Notes: generated by a model not told the origin, from the sequence alone. A stretch of 64,000 nt of DNA from Neobacillus sp. FSL H8-0543 (GCF_038592905.1 NZ_CP151943.1:3174501-3238500), one strand, 5' to 3'. Positions 54,559-63,310 are shown, numbered from the stretch's first letter. Numbers and translations: made by a program.

Positions 54559-56103
54559 TTATCTAGTTGTGTTTATTAAGTTTCGTTGATAATTTGCAAT
54601 CCGTGAATAATCTTCTGTTAAAACTCTAGATAAGTTAATAAAGATCGGCAATAATTGCCTGTATTCTTTTGCAGCCTCTTCTTTAGGTGTGTGTTTGTAG
54701 GTATCGCCAATCATTTCAGAAACAACTTCAAAGGATTCAATTTGCCCTGTAGCATATAAGCCTAAAATACAGGCACCAAGGCAAGAACTTTCATAGCTTT
54801 CTGGAACCACTACTTCAGATTCGAAGATATCGGACATCATTTGGCGCCAAACCTCTGACCTTGCGAAGCCCCCAGTTGCCTGAATTCGGGTTACAGGTCC
54901 TTCCATACATTCTGTTAACGCTAGGAATACTGTGTATAGGTTATAGATGACTCCTTCTAGGGCTGCGCGAATCATATGTTCTTTTTTATGCGACATTGTT
55001 AAACCGAAAAAGGAACCACGCACATCTGGATTCCATAGTGGTGCACGTTCACCAGCTAAGTACGGATGGAATAACAATCCATCTGCGCCTGGTCTTACAC
55101 GATCCGCAATCTTTGTTAAGACTTCGTATGGATCAATCCCTAATCTTTTCGCTGTTTCTATTTCTGAAGAAGCAAATTCATCTCTAATCCAGCGTAGGAC
55201 CATTCCACCATTATTAACTGGCCCGCCAATAACCCAGTGATTTTCTGTTAAAGCGTAGCAAAAGATTCGGCCTTTCTCATCTGTTTGCGGCTGATCAATA
55301 ATGGTTCGAATCGCACCACTTGTCCCAATCGTGACAGCAATCTCGCCTTTTCTAATTGCATTTACACCTAGATTAGAAAGCACACCATCACTTGCGCCAA
55401 TGACAAAGGGGGTTTGTGGATCGATACCCATTTGTTTCGCTAAATCGGGATGACAGTTTTTAAAAATCTTGGTTGTTGATACGAGTTCAGATAACTGCTC
55501 GCGAGTCACTCCAGCAATGTTTAAGGCTTCTTCATCCCAGTCCAAGTTTTTGAGATTCATCATCCCCATGGCAGAAGCCAAGGAATGATCGACAACATAT
55601 TGATCAAAGAACTTTTTGAAAATATATTCTTTAATCCCGATAAACTTTTTAGCACGGGTTGCGATTTCAGGACGTTCATTCACAATCCAAGCAATTTTGC
55701 TTAATGGTGACATCGGGTGAATCGGTGTTCCCGTACGTTTGTATACTTCATGACCATTTAACTCATCCTTTATTTTATGTGCCCATGCTTCGCTGCGATT
55801 ATCGGCCCAGGTGATAACAGACGTGAGCGGCTGGTCTTTCTCATCCATGGCAATGATGCTATGCATCGCACTGCTAAATGAAATGAACGATAGATTTTTA
55901 TCAGAATGGTTTTTTGTTATTTTTGAAATGGCTTGTAAGACTGCTTGAAAAATCTCTTCTGGATCTTGTTCAGCTGTCGATATATTTGGTGTGTAAAGGG
56001 GATACCCAATATTCTCTTGCTGGATAACATCACCTTTTACACTAAATAAAACAGCTTTCGTACTTGTCGTACCAATATCGATACCTAACATATAGCTAGT
56101 CAT
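54559..56103 (-). CDS. gntK: Gluconokinase (FGGY family)
   Basis: 514 residues. The first ATP-binding motif MLGIDIGTTSTKAVLF opens the chain and DKNLSFISFSSAMHSIIAMDEKDQPLTSVITWADNRS follows. GASDGVLSNLGVNAI and LLFHPYLAGERAPLWNPDVRGSFFGLTMSH are FGGY signatures. It phosphorylates gluconate to 6-phosphogluconate. The start at ATG 56103 has AAAGGAG upstream inside the end of gntR; a longer frame from 56178 lies within gntR. Confidence 0.95.
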   Translation of the reverse strand: MTSYMLGIDIGTTSTKAVLFSVKGDVIQQENIGYPLYTPNISTAEQDPEEIFQAVLQAISKITKNHSDKNLSFISFSSAMHSIIAMDEKDQPLTSVITWADNRSEAWAHKIKDELNGHEVYKRTGTPIHPMSPLSKIAWIVNERPEIATRAKKFIGIKEYIFKKFFDQYVVDHSLASAMGMMNLKNLDWDEEALNIAGVTREQLSELVSTTKIFKNCHPDLAKQMGIDPQTPFVIGASDGVLSNLGVNAIRKGEIAVTIGTSGAIRTIIDQPQTDEKGRIFCYALTENHWVIGGPVNNGGMVLRWIRDEFASSEIETAKRLGIDPYEVLTKIADRVRPGADGLLFHPYLAGERAPLWNPDVRGSFFGLTMSHKKEHMIRAALEGVIYNLYTVFLALTECMEGPVTRIQATGGFARSEVWRQMMSDIFESEVVVPESYESSCLGACILGLYATGQIESFEVVSEMIGDTYKHTPKEEAAKEYRQLLPIFINLSRVLTEDYSRIANYQRNLINTTR

Positions 56104-56827
56104 TTTCTTGCTCGACTCCTTTGGAAAGCATTTGTTGTGACATCCATAAGTCTTCAACCTTACCTTGAACATCATCAAAGTTTTGATGTAAAGATCTAAT
56201 CATTAGCTCTCTATCTTTTGTCTCTATTGCTTCAATATAAAGTCCATGGTTTTCCAAAACCCGTGTGAAATCATCATACTTTTCCTCGATACGCGCCCGC
56301 ATTGATAGGAGAATCAAGCTCTCCATAACGGGTTTTGTATTATTCCAGATCATCAGGATATAGGAATGATTAATCGCACGAATGATTGTTTCATGGAATA
56401 AAACATCTTGAAAGGAAAATTCATCAGCATCACTATATTTTATCGCGACTTTCATCATTTCTAGTATCTTACTAAGTTCTCTTACTAACTCATTCGTGTC
56501 TAGCTTTACAAGCCGTTCAAATACAAATGTTTCAATGAGTAACCGTACATCATAAATTTCTTGTATCTCTTTTTCTGTTAAACCAATCACAACTGCACCC
56601 ATTTTTTCTAATCGAATGATATTTTCAGATGCCAGTTTCTTTAATGCTTCACGAATGGGTGACCGGCTAACAGAAAAATCTGTAGCTAATTTATTTTCAG
56701 ATAGGATGGTTCCGCTTTCAATCAGCCCAGAAATAATCCGCATTCTAAGCTCGCTAGTTACACGATCACCTGCAGAAGCTTTAGAATGCCATTTTTCTGG
56801 ATAGAGCATTTCCTTTGATTCAGCCAT
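56096..56827 (-). CDS. gntR: GntR-family gluconate operon repressor
   Basis: 243 residues, the length of B. subtilis GntR. The winged helix is ASAGDRVTSELRMRIISGLIESGTILSENKLATDFSVSRSPIREALKKLASENIIRLEKMGAVV, then a FadR-like ligand domain with LLIETFVFERLV. It represses gntRKPZ and is released by gluconate in relatives. ATG 56827 is chosen after AAAGGTGG; an upstream GTG at 56839 overlaps that site. A matching palindrome lies in the promoter. Confidence 0.95.
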   Translation of the reverse strand: MAESKEMLYPEKWHSKASAGDRVTSELRMRIISGLIESGTILSENKLATDFSVSRSPIREALKKLASENIIRLEKMGAVVIGLTEKEIQEIYDVRLLIETFVFERLVKLDTNELVRELSKILEMMKVAIKYSDADEFSFQDVLFHETIIRAINHSYILMIWNNTKPVMESLILLSMRARIEEKYDDFTRVLENHGLYIEAIETKDRELMIRSLHQNFDDVQGKVEDLWMSQQMLSKGVEQEND

Positions 56828-56856
56828 AGATAAAACCACCTTTTTTTATATGATGT

Positions 56857-56910
56857 ATACCTGTATACAGGTATTATAGAATACTGAACAGAAATTGCAA
56901 GCGCTTTTAT
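56857..56910 (-). promoter_or_regulatory. gnt operon promoter with GntR operator and cre site
   Basis: Minus strand: TTGCAA (56900-56895), a 16-base spacer and TATAAT (56878-56873). A perfect 18-base palindrome, ATACCTGTATACAGGTAT (56857-56874), overlaps the -10 and start and matches the GntR operator form. A cre site ATAAAAGCGCTTGCA, one mismatch from consensus, overlaps the -35. Repression by GntR and CcpA is expected. Confidence 0.85.
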
Positions 56911-57099
56911 TCAATTTGGGTTTTCTAATATAGTTTTCTTGTTTGAAATGAGTAGATGAAACTGTTGTAAAAGGAGTTTCAAGTGATGTTTTTGTCATAG
57001 AAGTAAAATAAAGGTAATTGTCCCCATTTTCGTTTTTACCCAATCAATATGTTGGTACTAGCATATTTTAATGTAAATATGTGAGAGGGGGGGATAGTA

Positions 57100-57486
57100 A
57101 TGGCAAATGATAGAAGACGTAATCGTTCCGATGAAGACGATGTAGCAGGGGTAGAAGATCGTAATAATGGAAGAAGAATCGTTATTGATGCCGATCAAGT
57201 CGTAATCCGTGCAAACAGAGTCATTATTCTTGATGAAAGTGATGACAGAAAGAAACGCGATCGTGACGACCGTAACCACGACCACGACCGTAACCATGAC
57301 CACGACCGTAACCATGACCACGACCGTAACCATGACCACGACCACGACCGTAACCATGACCACGACCACGACCGTAACCATGACCATGACCATGACCATG
57401 ACCATGACCACGACCACGACCACGACCATGACCGTGACCGTGACCGTGACCGTGACCGTAGAAGAAACCCATTTTGGTGGATCTGA
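57100..57486 (+). CDS. Asp/His/Arg-rich repeat protein (spore-coat-like or metal-binding)
   Basis: 128 residues. The first 50 residues are ordinary ([32 protein letters not shown]). Residues 55-118 consist almost only of Asp, His, Arg and Asn, as repeats of DRNHDH that grow into a run of HD dipeptides and then RD dipeptides. The chain ends PFWWI. A strong GAGAGGGGGGG site and its own terminator support this frame over the others that are open. Such sequences suggest metal binding or a spore-coat/crust protein; neither is shown. The DNA repeat is prone to slippage. Confidence 0.75.
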   Translation: MANDRRRNRSDEDDVAGVEDRNNGRRIVIDADQVVIRANRVIILDESDDRKKRDRDDRNHDHDRNHDHDRNHDHDRNHDHDHDRNHDHDHDRNHDHDHDHDHDHDHDHDHDRDRDRDRDRRRNPFWWI

Positions 57487-57504
57487 TCGTTAAAAAGCGA
57501 GGCT

Positions 57505-57540
57505 GTTGAGGAAAAAAGACCCTCAACGGTCTTTTTATTA
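57505..57540 (+). terminator. Terminator after the Asp/His-rich gene
   Basis: GTTGAGG pairs with CCTCAAC, or alternatively AAAAGACC with GGTCTTTT, followed by a T-run. Confidence 0.75.
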
Positions 57541-57644
57541 AGACAGAATAAATTTACAATAAAGGAGAACACTTGCTTACTCACATAGGGGGTACATACA
57601 TGAAGGACATACAAAACTTTTCAAAAAGTAGGGGGTAGAATTTT

Positions 57645-58184
57645 ATGGACATAGTTGAAAAGGCACTTCAGTTTGCTAGTAAAGCACATAAAGACCAGTG
57701 TAGAAAGAATACCGATATCCCTTATATCTCGCACCCCGTAGCGGTGGGGATGATTTTGATGAAATCCGGATACACCGATGAACTCATTGCAGCAGGGGTT
57801 TTACATGATACGGTAGAAGACACAGATGTTACGATGGAAGATATTCAGCGAGAATTTGGCACCAAGATAGCTGAAATTGTAGCTGGTTGTTCAGAGCCTG
57901 ATAAGTCACTTTCTTGGGAAGAACGGAAGGAACATACGATTGAGTTTTTAAAAACGGCATCAGAGGATATCCGCGCTGTAGCTTGTGCCGATAAGTTACA
58001 TAATATTAGATCCATTATCAATGATTATGAGGTTCTTGGTGACAAGGTTTGGGAAAGGTTTAACGCAGGTAAGGAGAAACAAAGGTGGTACTATACTAAT
58101 ATCGTTAAAAGTTTAGGCTCTCAATCAAACTTCCCTTTAGAAGCAGAACTGCAAAAAGAAGTTGATAGGTTATTTGGCAATTAA
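57645..58184 (+). CDS. HD-domain hydrolase, RelA/SpoT hydrolase (MESH1)-like
   Basis: 179 residues forming one HD domain: KALQFASKAHKDQCRKNTDIPYISHPVAVGMIL, AAGVLHDTVEDTDVTMEDIQREFG and VACADKLHNIRSI. The H...HD...D metal set is intact. This is the pattern of ppGpp hydrolase-only proteins and related pyrophosphohydrolases, with no synthetase domain. It could trim alarmones or other nucleotides. AGTAGGGGG precedes the ATG. It is the last gene before the 690-bp element. Confidence 0.88.
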   Translation: MDIVEKALQFASKAHKDQCRKNTDIPYISHPVAVGMILMKSGYTDELIAAGVLHDTVEDTDVTMEDIQREFGTKIAEIVAGCSEPDKSLSWEERKEHTIEFLKTASEDIRAVACADKLHNIRSIINDYEVLGDKVWERFNAGKEKQRWYYTNIVKSLGSQSNFPLEAELQKEVDRLFGN

Positions 58185-58210
58185 TACTGATAAGATATTT
58201 GAAAAAAGAT

Positions 58211-58221
58211 ATGTTGAGTGT
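58211..58221. repeat. 11-bp direct repeat, left flank of the element
   Basis: ATGTTGAGTGT, repeated exactly at 58912-58922 on the other side. Probable target-site duplication. Confidence 0.75.
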
Positions 58222-58911
58222 AACGGGTTCCGTTTCCTATCGCAAAACGTCAATTGCACAGGAATATGCAAACCAAAATGTAATCCTTTTTGCACTATAA
58301 AAATGCAGGGCAATTTGTAAGACTGGAGAGATTAAAAAACATTAGAATCGTAAGGGTTTATACCCTTGCTAACTCTATTTTTGCTTTTAATTGCTAATTA
58401 CAAATTTTACTCCCATTTCCGCCCTCTCCGTACCGTTTTTTGTGTAGGTATGAGAATTCATAGGCGGAGAATTTCCTGCTAATGTATATAGGGGAAGCTT
58501 ATGAAACGTATATAAGCGGAGATATTCCGATTAACTGCTTTAAATAAGACAAAATCCAAAGACTTGGATAATATAAACGGAAAAACTCCCCTTATTTTTA
58601 AGGAAATATGGGTATTTCCCAATTTAGCCGGAATTTTTCCGTTTATTTTTCATATACAGTGCAATCAACATTCAATTATAACAGAGCCTACCCTTAAATA
58701 TTTTTCTGTAAGTAAAAATGTAGTGTATTTTGCTGTGGTACACTGGCTATTGTACCCCCACATTTTAATATACAAATTGCACTACAAATTCTCCCAAAAT
58801 AATTATTAAAATCCCTTTATGTCAACAAAAATAGACCTCCAAATTACCATACAATTTGAAGGTCATTTAGCATCACATTTTTAATATTTGCGATAGTTAA
58901 CGGACCCCGAC
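58222..58911. mobile_element. 690-bp non-coding insertion with inverted ends (MITE-like)
   Basis: The left end ACGGGTTCCGTT-TC-CTATCGCAAA and the complement of the right end TCGGGGTCCGTT-AA-CTATCGCAAA agree at 20 of 24 positions. Exact 11-bp copies of ATGTTGAGTGT flank the element. Inside there is no transposase; the longest frame (58564-58809, 81 codons) has no ribosome site or family resemblance. Duplications of this length are typical of IS4-family (IS231-like) elements, so this may be a non-autonomous derivative. The centre holds four smaller palindromes. Confidence 0.75.
58463..58645. repeat. Four small CGGA...TCCG palindromes inside the element
   Basis: Imperfect copies of the form (A)GCGGAGATATTCCGATT begin at about 58463, 58515, 58576 and 58627, roughly 52-61 bases apart. 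They look like a short intergenic repeat family nested in the insertion. Confidence 0.6.
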
Positions 58912-58922
58912 ATGTTGAGTGT
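58912..58922. repeat. 11-bp direct repeat, right flank of the element
   Basis: Second exact copy of ATGTTGAGTGT. Confidence 0.75.
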
Positions 58923-59088
58923 CTTTTTTTATGTTCCGAGATATTTTCTTAAACTATGAATTATATTTTGAATTTTTAGTATTTTGATTGTATAATCAAA
59001 TCTGAATTACACAAAATCAATTAAACCGATTGAAAAACTCATATTTTAATAAAATGCTAATATCATGACAAAATGAGAGGTGGATTCC

Positions 59089-60108
59089 ATGAAACAAAAC
59101 GAGCAGGAAACGAGCAGTCAACGTAATGGGCTAGTTAAAGAAATTAAAGCCGATGGCTCGTTTAATCGTCAAAAAAATAGCTTCACCACACCTTTTGGAA
59201 AGAATCCGGGAGAGCTGCTAATTGAGTCAGGCAGGTACCGGCTTTTATGGTCGGCGGTTTGCCCCTGGGCACATCGTTCTGTAATTGTTAGAAGAATACT
59301 AGGGTTGGAAGAAGTTGTCAGTTTAGGTACGGCAAGTCCGATGCGACCCAACCTCCCGTATGTTGATTGGGAATTTTCTATAGATGAAAATGGTGTGGAC
59401 CCGGTATTGGGTATTAAGTATATGAGTGAAATTTATAAGAAAACAGACCCGAACTATGAAGGACGCCCAACTGTGCCGGTAATTGTAGATACAATGGAAC
59501 AAAAGGTTGTTAATAATGATTATTTTAAATTAACAAACTACCTTGAGACTGTGTGGGCACCATTTCACAAAGAAAATGCCCCAGATCTTTATCCTGAACA
59601 CCTACGTGAAGAGATTGATAGTTTAAATGATATCATCTTCCATGATGTGAACAATGGTGTATATAAATGCGGCTTTGCTCGCTCGCAAGAAGCCTACGAG
59701 CAGGCGTATGACACATTATTTAAGAGATTAGATGAATTGGAGCAGCGTTTAGCGAAACAACGTTTCTTGTTCGGTGATTTTATCACCGATTCAGATGTTA
59801 GACTTTATGCCACACTAGTCCGCTTCGATGTGGCGTATTACTCTGCCTTCAAGGCAAACCGAAATCGTATAGTTGACTTTCCTAGCTTATGGGGATATCT
59901 GCGTGATTTATTTCAAACAACCGGTTTTGGTGATACGACCGATTTCGATGCAATAAAAAGGCATTATCATTTATCGAATCATATTGCCAGTAATGATCAA
60001 AAAGGGCAGACGATTTTACCAAAGGGTCCGGATATGTCTGGCTTAGTATCCCAACATAATCGACAAGCACTAAGTACTAACACCGAAAAATTTTTATACA
60101 AAAAGTAA
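59089..60108 (+). CDS. Glutathione S-transferase family protein, glutathionyl-hydroquinone-reductase-like
   Basis: 339 residues, the YqjG/ECM4 layout. SGRYRLLWSAVCPWAHRSVIVRRILGLEEVVSLG carries the CPWAHR active-site cysteine motif. YEGRPTVPVIVDTMEQKVVNNDYFKLTNYL and RFLFGDFITDSDVRLYATLVRFDVAYYSAFKANRNRIVDFPSLWGYLRDLF are the helical domain. In glutathione-free bacilli the thiol partner may be bacillithiol; that is inference. ATG 59089 follows GAGAGGTGG; a GTG at 59080 lies inside that site. Confidence 0.9.
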   Translation: MKQNEQETSSQRNGLVKEIKADGSFNRQKNSFTTPFGKNPGELLIESGRYRLLWSAVCPWAHRSVIVRRILGLEEVVSLGTASPMRPNLPYVDWEFSIDENGVDPVLGIKYMSEIYKKTDPNYEGRPTVPVIVDTMEQKVVNNDYFKLTNYLETVWAPFHKENAPDLYPEHLREEIDSLNDIIFHDVNNGVYKCGFARSQEAYEQAYDTLFKRLDELEQRLAKQRFLFGDFITDSDVRLYATLVRFDVAYYSAFKANRNRIVDFPSLWGYLRDLFQTTGFGDTTDFDAIKRHYHLSNHIASNDQKGQTILPKGPDMSGLVSQHNRQALSTNTEKFLYKK

Positions 60109-60130
60109 ACATTAGGAGATGAGTAGCCTT

Positions 60131-60634
60131 TTGATTATTCGTGATGCCTATGAAAGTGAATTATCTTTTATTCGATCGCAACGAGTCCAATCCTATGAAG
60201 AACATAAAAAAAGTATACCAATGGAGCATTGGAATGCCCTAAAACAGGCCATCTCATCGGAGGCAGACAACCTGCCTGGTGTCGAAAGGATTGTGGCTGA
60301 ATTAGAGGGGGAAATAGTGGGTAGTGTTGTTTTGTTCCCTGCTAAAACGGATGCTTATGAAGGGGCTATTGACGAACTGGATTATCCTGAAATTCGAATG
60401 CTTGCTGTAGCTCCTGAAATGCAGGGGAAGGGGGTAGCTACTGCCTTAGTTTCTGAAAGTATTCAGCGCACAAGAGCGAGAGGTTACCATGTTATTGGAC
60501 TGCATACCGGGCAGTTTATGGCAGGAGCAATTAGATTATACGAACGGCTTGGCTTTGTCCGTCAACCTCAATTTGACTTTGAACCGGCCGATGATGGCAT
60601 TATTGTTAAAGCCTATCGACTTTCTTTAAAATGA
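60131..60634 (+). CDS. GNAT acetyltransferase
   Basis: 167 residues: IIRDAYESELSFIRSQRVQSYEEH, EIRMLAVAPEMQGKGVATALVSESIQRTRARGYHVIGLHTG and GAIRLYERLGFVRQPQFDF, a standard GNAT with the Q-x-x-G-x-A loop. The start is uncertain: ATG 60119 directly abuts the AGGAG site, so TTG 60131, twelve bases from it, is more plausible and gives the family length. It follows the GST-like gene by about 20 bases and is probably cotranscribed. Confidence 0.85.
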   Translation: MIIRDAYESELSFIRSQRVQSYEEHKKSIPMEHWNALKQAISSEADNLPGVERIVAELEGEIVGSVVLFPAKTDAYEGAIDELDYPEIRMLAVAPEMQGKGVATALVSESIQRTRARGYHVIGLHTGQFMAGAIRLYERLGFVRQPQFDFEPADDGIIVKAYRLSLK

Positions 60635-60745
60635 TCCAAGTAGAAAAAGGTAGAATTTAGTCGAATGAAACTTTGAGAAATAAATTGGTTTTTAAAGGAA
60701 AAGTCCTCCATTATGTCGAAAATATTAGATAAAGGGGTTGACCCA

Positions 60746-60958
60746 ATGAATAAAGTTGGTTTAATGAAGAGTTTCCAAAGTGCAAGCCGAGGAAATCTGT
60801 TTTCCATTGAAATTCCAAAGGCAACAAAGGAAGAAGAAAAACAGATTGGTGAATGGATTAGCGAATTAGAAAGAGAAGGAAAAATCAAAGTAAGAGAACT
60901 CTTGCAACGAGAATACTCCGTGTTTTTACATGGAATCATTAAGTACGCATCCGAATAG
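60746..60958 (+). CDS. Small uncharacterised protein, 70 aa
   Basis: Reads MNKVGLMKSFQSASRGNLFSIEIPKATKEEEKQIGEWISELEREGKIKVRELLQREYSVFLHGIIKYASE, a compact alpha/beta chain with acidic and basic helices. I do not recognise it. ATG 60746 has AAAGGGG ten bases upstream; an in-frame ATG at 60713 is also possible. A terminator overlaps its stop codon, which supports a real transcript. Confidence 0.6.
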   Translation: MNKVGLMKSFQSASRGNLFSIEIPKATKEEEKQIGEWISELEREGKIKVRELLQREYSVFLHGIIKYASE

Positions 60959-60975
60959 TCGGGTGTTTTTTTTTT
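60947..60975 (+). terminator. Terminator of the small gene
   Basis: GCATCCGA pairs with TCGGGTGT, followed by eleven T or so; the stem spans the stop codon. Confidence 0.75.
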
Positions 60976-61012
60976 ATAAAAAACCAGGTAGAACAAGAAG
61001 TCCACCTGGTTT
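60976..61012 (-). terminator. Terminator of the MalY/PatB gene
   Basis: AAACCAGGT pairs with ACCTGGTTT; on the minus strand T-rich DNA follows. Confidence 0.8.
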
Positions 61013-61025
61013 TGTGAAGTATAAA

Positions 61026-62216
61026 TTATTTTATGTCCTCAAACTCCCTAGCCATTCGTTCAAATGCTTCCTTTATCATCGGTCGTGGGGAAGGGAGACA
61101 AATGCGTTGATAGTTTAAACCTTCTTCACCAAACATCTTGCCATCTTCTAAAAGAACATTCGCTTTATTGTAAATTCTGTCATGGACTTCTTCAGGTGAT
61201 AGGCCGTAACCACTGAAGTCTAGCCACATCACATACGTTCCTTCGGGAATTATTGCTTTTACTTTAGGCATTCTTTCCTCTAAGAAGCTTTTCACAAAAT
61301 CCATTGTCCCATCAATATAATCAATTAACTGCTCTAACCATTCCTCCCCGTCGTTGTAAACCGAAATCAGCGCCGAGATTGTAAATGGCGAGGCTAAATG
61401 GTGGCCCATTACTCTAACGAATGTATTTCGGAGCTCGGGATTTGGAATAATCACGTTGGTACAATGCAGTCCAGCCAAATTAAAGGTTTTGTTGATCGCT
61501 GTAAACGTAACAATATGTTTATCACTGTCTGCAGCTTTTACAATTGGAAAGAAGGTTTGATGGCGTCTAATTAAATCTCCGTGAATTTCATCTGCTATGA
61601 TAAGTACGTTATTTTCTGCACAAATTGCCGATAATTTAGCAAGCTCATCCTTGGTATACACTTTTCCTGTTGGATTATGAGGATTACATAAGATAAACAT
61701 TTTCGTGCTTTCATCTTTTGATTTCGCTTCAAAGTCTTCAAAGTCAATCGAATACTTTCCGTCCTCATCCGATTTAAGAGGATTATTTACTAATTTTCGA
61801 TTATTCCCTTCAATGGCAGAGGTAAAAGGCGGATAGACAGGACGCTGAATGATGATGCCATCTCCAGGCTCCGTAAAGGCCTTAACCGCCATATTCAAAG
61901 CGTACACTGTTCCAGGGCTGTAGACGATTTCTTCTCTTTTAATCTCCCAATCATGTCGTTTTTTAAACCAATGTTGAATCGCTTCATAATATTCATCAGG
62001 AAAAATTGAGTAACCAAAGATCTTATGATCAACAGTTTTATGTAAGGCTTCTATTAGAGGTTGCGGGACGGGTAAATCCATATCTGCCGTAAATAACGGT
62101 AAGGTTTCCTCATCATATCGATCAGTAAAACCCATTTGCTTAAGTAAGTCTCCTCCGTCCCATTTTATGGAATAAGTTCCTCTTCGGTTGACGATTTCAT
62201 CAAAGTTATAGATCAT
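61026..62216 (-). CDS. patB: MalY/PatB-type pyridoxal-phosphate C-S lyase / aminotransferase
   Basis: 396 residues of the class I/II aminotransferase fold. DADMDLPVP-like LFTADMDLPVPQPLIEAL at the amino end is the MalY/PatB hallmark. FILCNPHNPTGKVYTKDELAKL and NNVLIIADEIHGDLIRR form the cofactor pocket, and the lysine lies in FTAINKTFNLAGLHCTNVIIP. Relatives cleave cystathionine or cysteine conjugates to homocysteine or thiols. The symbol is by analogy with B. subtilis. GAAAGGGG precedes the start. Confidence 0.88.
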   Translation of the reverse strand: MIYNFDEIVNRRGTYSIKWDGGDLLKQMGFTDRYDEETLPLFTADMDLPVPQPLIEALHKTVDHKIFGYSIFPDEYYEAIQHWFKKRHDWEIKREEIVYSPGTVYALNMAVKAFTEPGDGIIIQRPVYPPFTSAIEGNNRKLVNNPLKSDEDGKYSIDFEDFEAKSKDESTKMFILCNPHNPTGKVYTKDELAKLSAICAENNVLIIADEIHGDLIRRHQTFFPIVKAADSDKHIVTFTAINKTFNLAGLHCTNVIIPNPELRNTFVRVMGHHLASPFTISALISVYNDGEEWLEQLIDYIDGTMDFVKSFLEERMPKVKAIIPEGTYVMWLDFSGYGLSPEEVHDRIYNKANVLLEDGKMFGEEGLNYQRICLPSPRPMIKEAFERMAREFEDIK

Positions 62217-62391
62217 TTATTTTTCCCCTTTCGAATATACCGATTTATTAAGATATTTTATGACAGTTAACATGATAAATATAGTATCATCATATTAAAA
62301 ATAAATTATCAAAGGTTTCCTTAATTTTAACAGACTTTGGATTATACCTCATGTTTTTACACTTAGAGAAACTTAAAAGGAGGAGAAGCGA

Positions 62392-62898
62392 ATGGAAATA
62401 AGATTACTTGTACGCACTGATGCAGAAAGTTATTGGAAGTTGAGATTAGAGGCACTTAAGAAAAACCCGGAAGCCTTTTTAACTAGCTATGAAGATGCAA
62501 TTAAAAGAGAAAACCCAATTGAACAGGTTGCCAGCAGTTTCAAAACGGAAGGAAACTATACCTTTGGGGCTTTTGATCAGGATAACTTGATTGGTATGGT
62601 GACGTTACTTCAGGAAAAGGCAGAAAAAATCCAGCACCGGGCGAATATTTATGCTATGTATGTCACACCTAAGAAACAAGGTTTAGGTGTTGGAGAGGCG
62701 TTACTAATAGAGGCTTTGAATAAAGCGAGGACGATTGAAGCAATTGAAAAAATCAATCTAGCCGTAATGGCCAGCAATCAAAAAGCAAAGAAGCTCTATG
62801 AAAAACTAGGATTTCAAACTTACGGGCTAGAGGAAAAAGCGATGAAAATAAATAATACCTATTATGATGATGAGCACATGGTACTGCATATTAAATAG
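62392..62898 (+). CDS. GNAT acetyltransferase, paralogue of the gene at 12947
   Basis: 168 residues: MEIRLLVRTDAESYWKLRLEALKKNPEAFLTSYEDA, MYVTPKKQGLGVGEALLIEALNKA and NQKAKKLYEKLGFQTYGLEEKAMKIN. The same domain order, the PEAF and TSYE motifs and near-equal length show common descent with the acetyltransferase 50 kb away. Substrate unknown. An AAAAGGAGGAG site precedes the ATG. Confidence 0.9.
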   Translation: MEIRLLVRTDAESYWKLRLEALKKNPEAFLTSYEDAIKRENPIEQVASSFKTEGNYTFGAFDQDNLIGMVTLLQEKAEKIQHRANIYAMYVTPKKQGLGVGEALLIEALNKARTIEAIEKINLAVMASNQKAKKLYEKLGFQTYGLEEKAMKINNTYYDDEHMVLHIK

Positions 62899-62904
62899 AC
62901 AACG

Positions 62905-62940
62905 AATAAATGCATGGTGACTTAGCACCATGCATTTATT
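62905..62940 (+). terminator. Bidirectional terminator
   Basis: AATAAATGCATGGTG pairs with CACCATGCATTTATT between convergent genes; it overlaps the last codons of the DUF454 gene. Confidence 0.85.
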
Positions 62941-63310
62941 GAGGAACCGTTTTTATTTTATAGATGAAATAATAATATTTATAGATAACGATCGCTAGAA
63001 GCGTGACCCTTACTAGTAAATTATTAACCAGGAAGAAGGCGATCGCTATCATTACATCTGCAAATAATAAAATGGTCAGTTTCTGTTTTAATGTCATCGA
63101 CCGTTCTTTGACGAAGCTTTCCAAATGGCGCTTATAAACATTTGTCCCTTTAAACCATATCTCAAATCGTTCAGATCCTTTTACAAAGCAGAAGGATGCT
63201 AACAGTAATAGAGGAGTTGTTGGCAATAACGGAAGTACAATTCCCAAAATCCCGAGGCCAAGGGAGATAAAACCAATGATGATATATAGAAGTTTAATGA
63301 CCTTCTTAAT
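62936..63310 (-). CDS. DUF454 (YbaN-like) membrane protein with ATT in the start position
   Basis: The frame upstream of the first ordinary start codon (TTG 63247) still encodes the family's first helix: KKVIKLLYIIIGFISLGLGILG, continuing into IVLPLLPTTPLLLLASFCFVKGSERFEIWF, the DUF454 signature. Relatives begin MKK. Here the codon is ATT at 63310, eight bases after GAGGGGG. The full protein would be 124 residues with three to four helices. The TTG start would delete the first helix and has no ribosome site. Function of the family is unknown. Confidence 0.72.
   Translation of the reverse strand: MKKVIKLLYIIIGFISLGLGILGIVLPLLPTTPLLLLASFCFVKGSERFEIWFKGTNVYKRHLESFVKERSMTLKQKLTILLFADVMIAIAFFLVNNLLVRVTLLAIVIYKYYYFIYKIKTVPQ

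Noticed and set aside
57195..57614. Alternative Ser/Trp-, Thr- or Gly/His-rich proteins in other frames of the Asp/His repeat
   Set aside because: They arise from the repeated DNA in other frames and lack ribosome sites; the plus frame at 57100 has a strong site and a terminator.
58564..58809. 81-codon gene inside the 690-bp element
   Set aside because: No ribosome site, no recognisable family, and it runs through the palindromic repeats.
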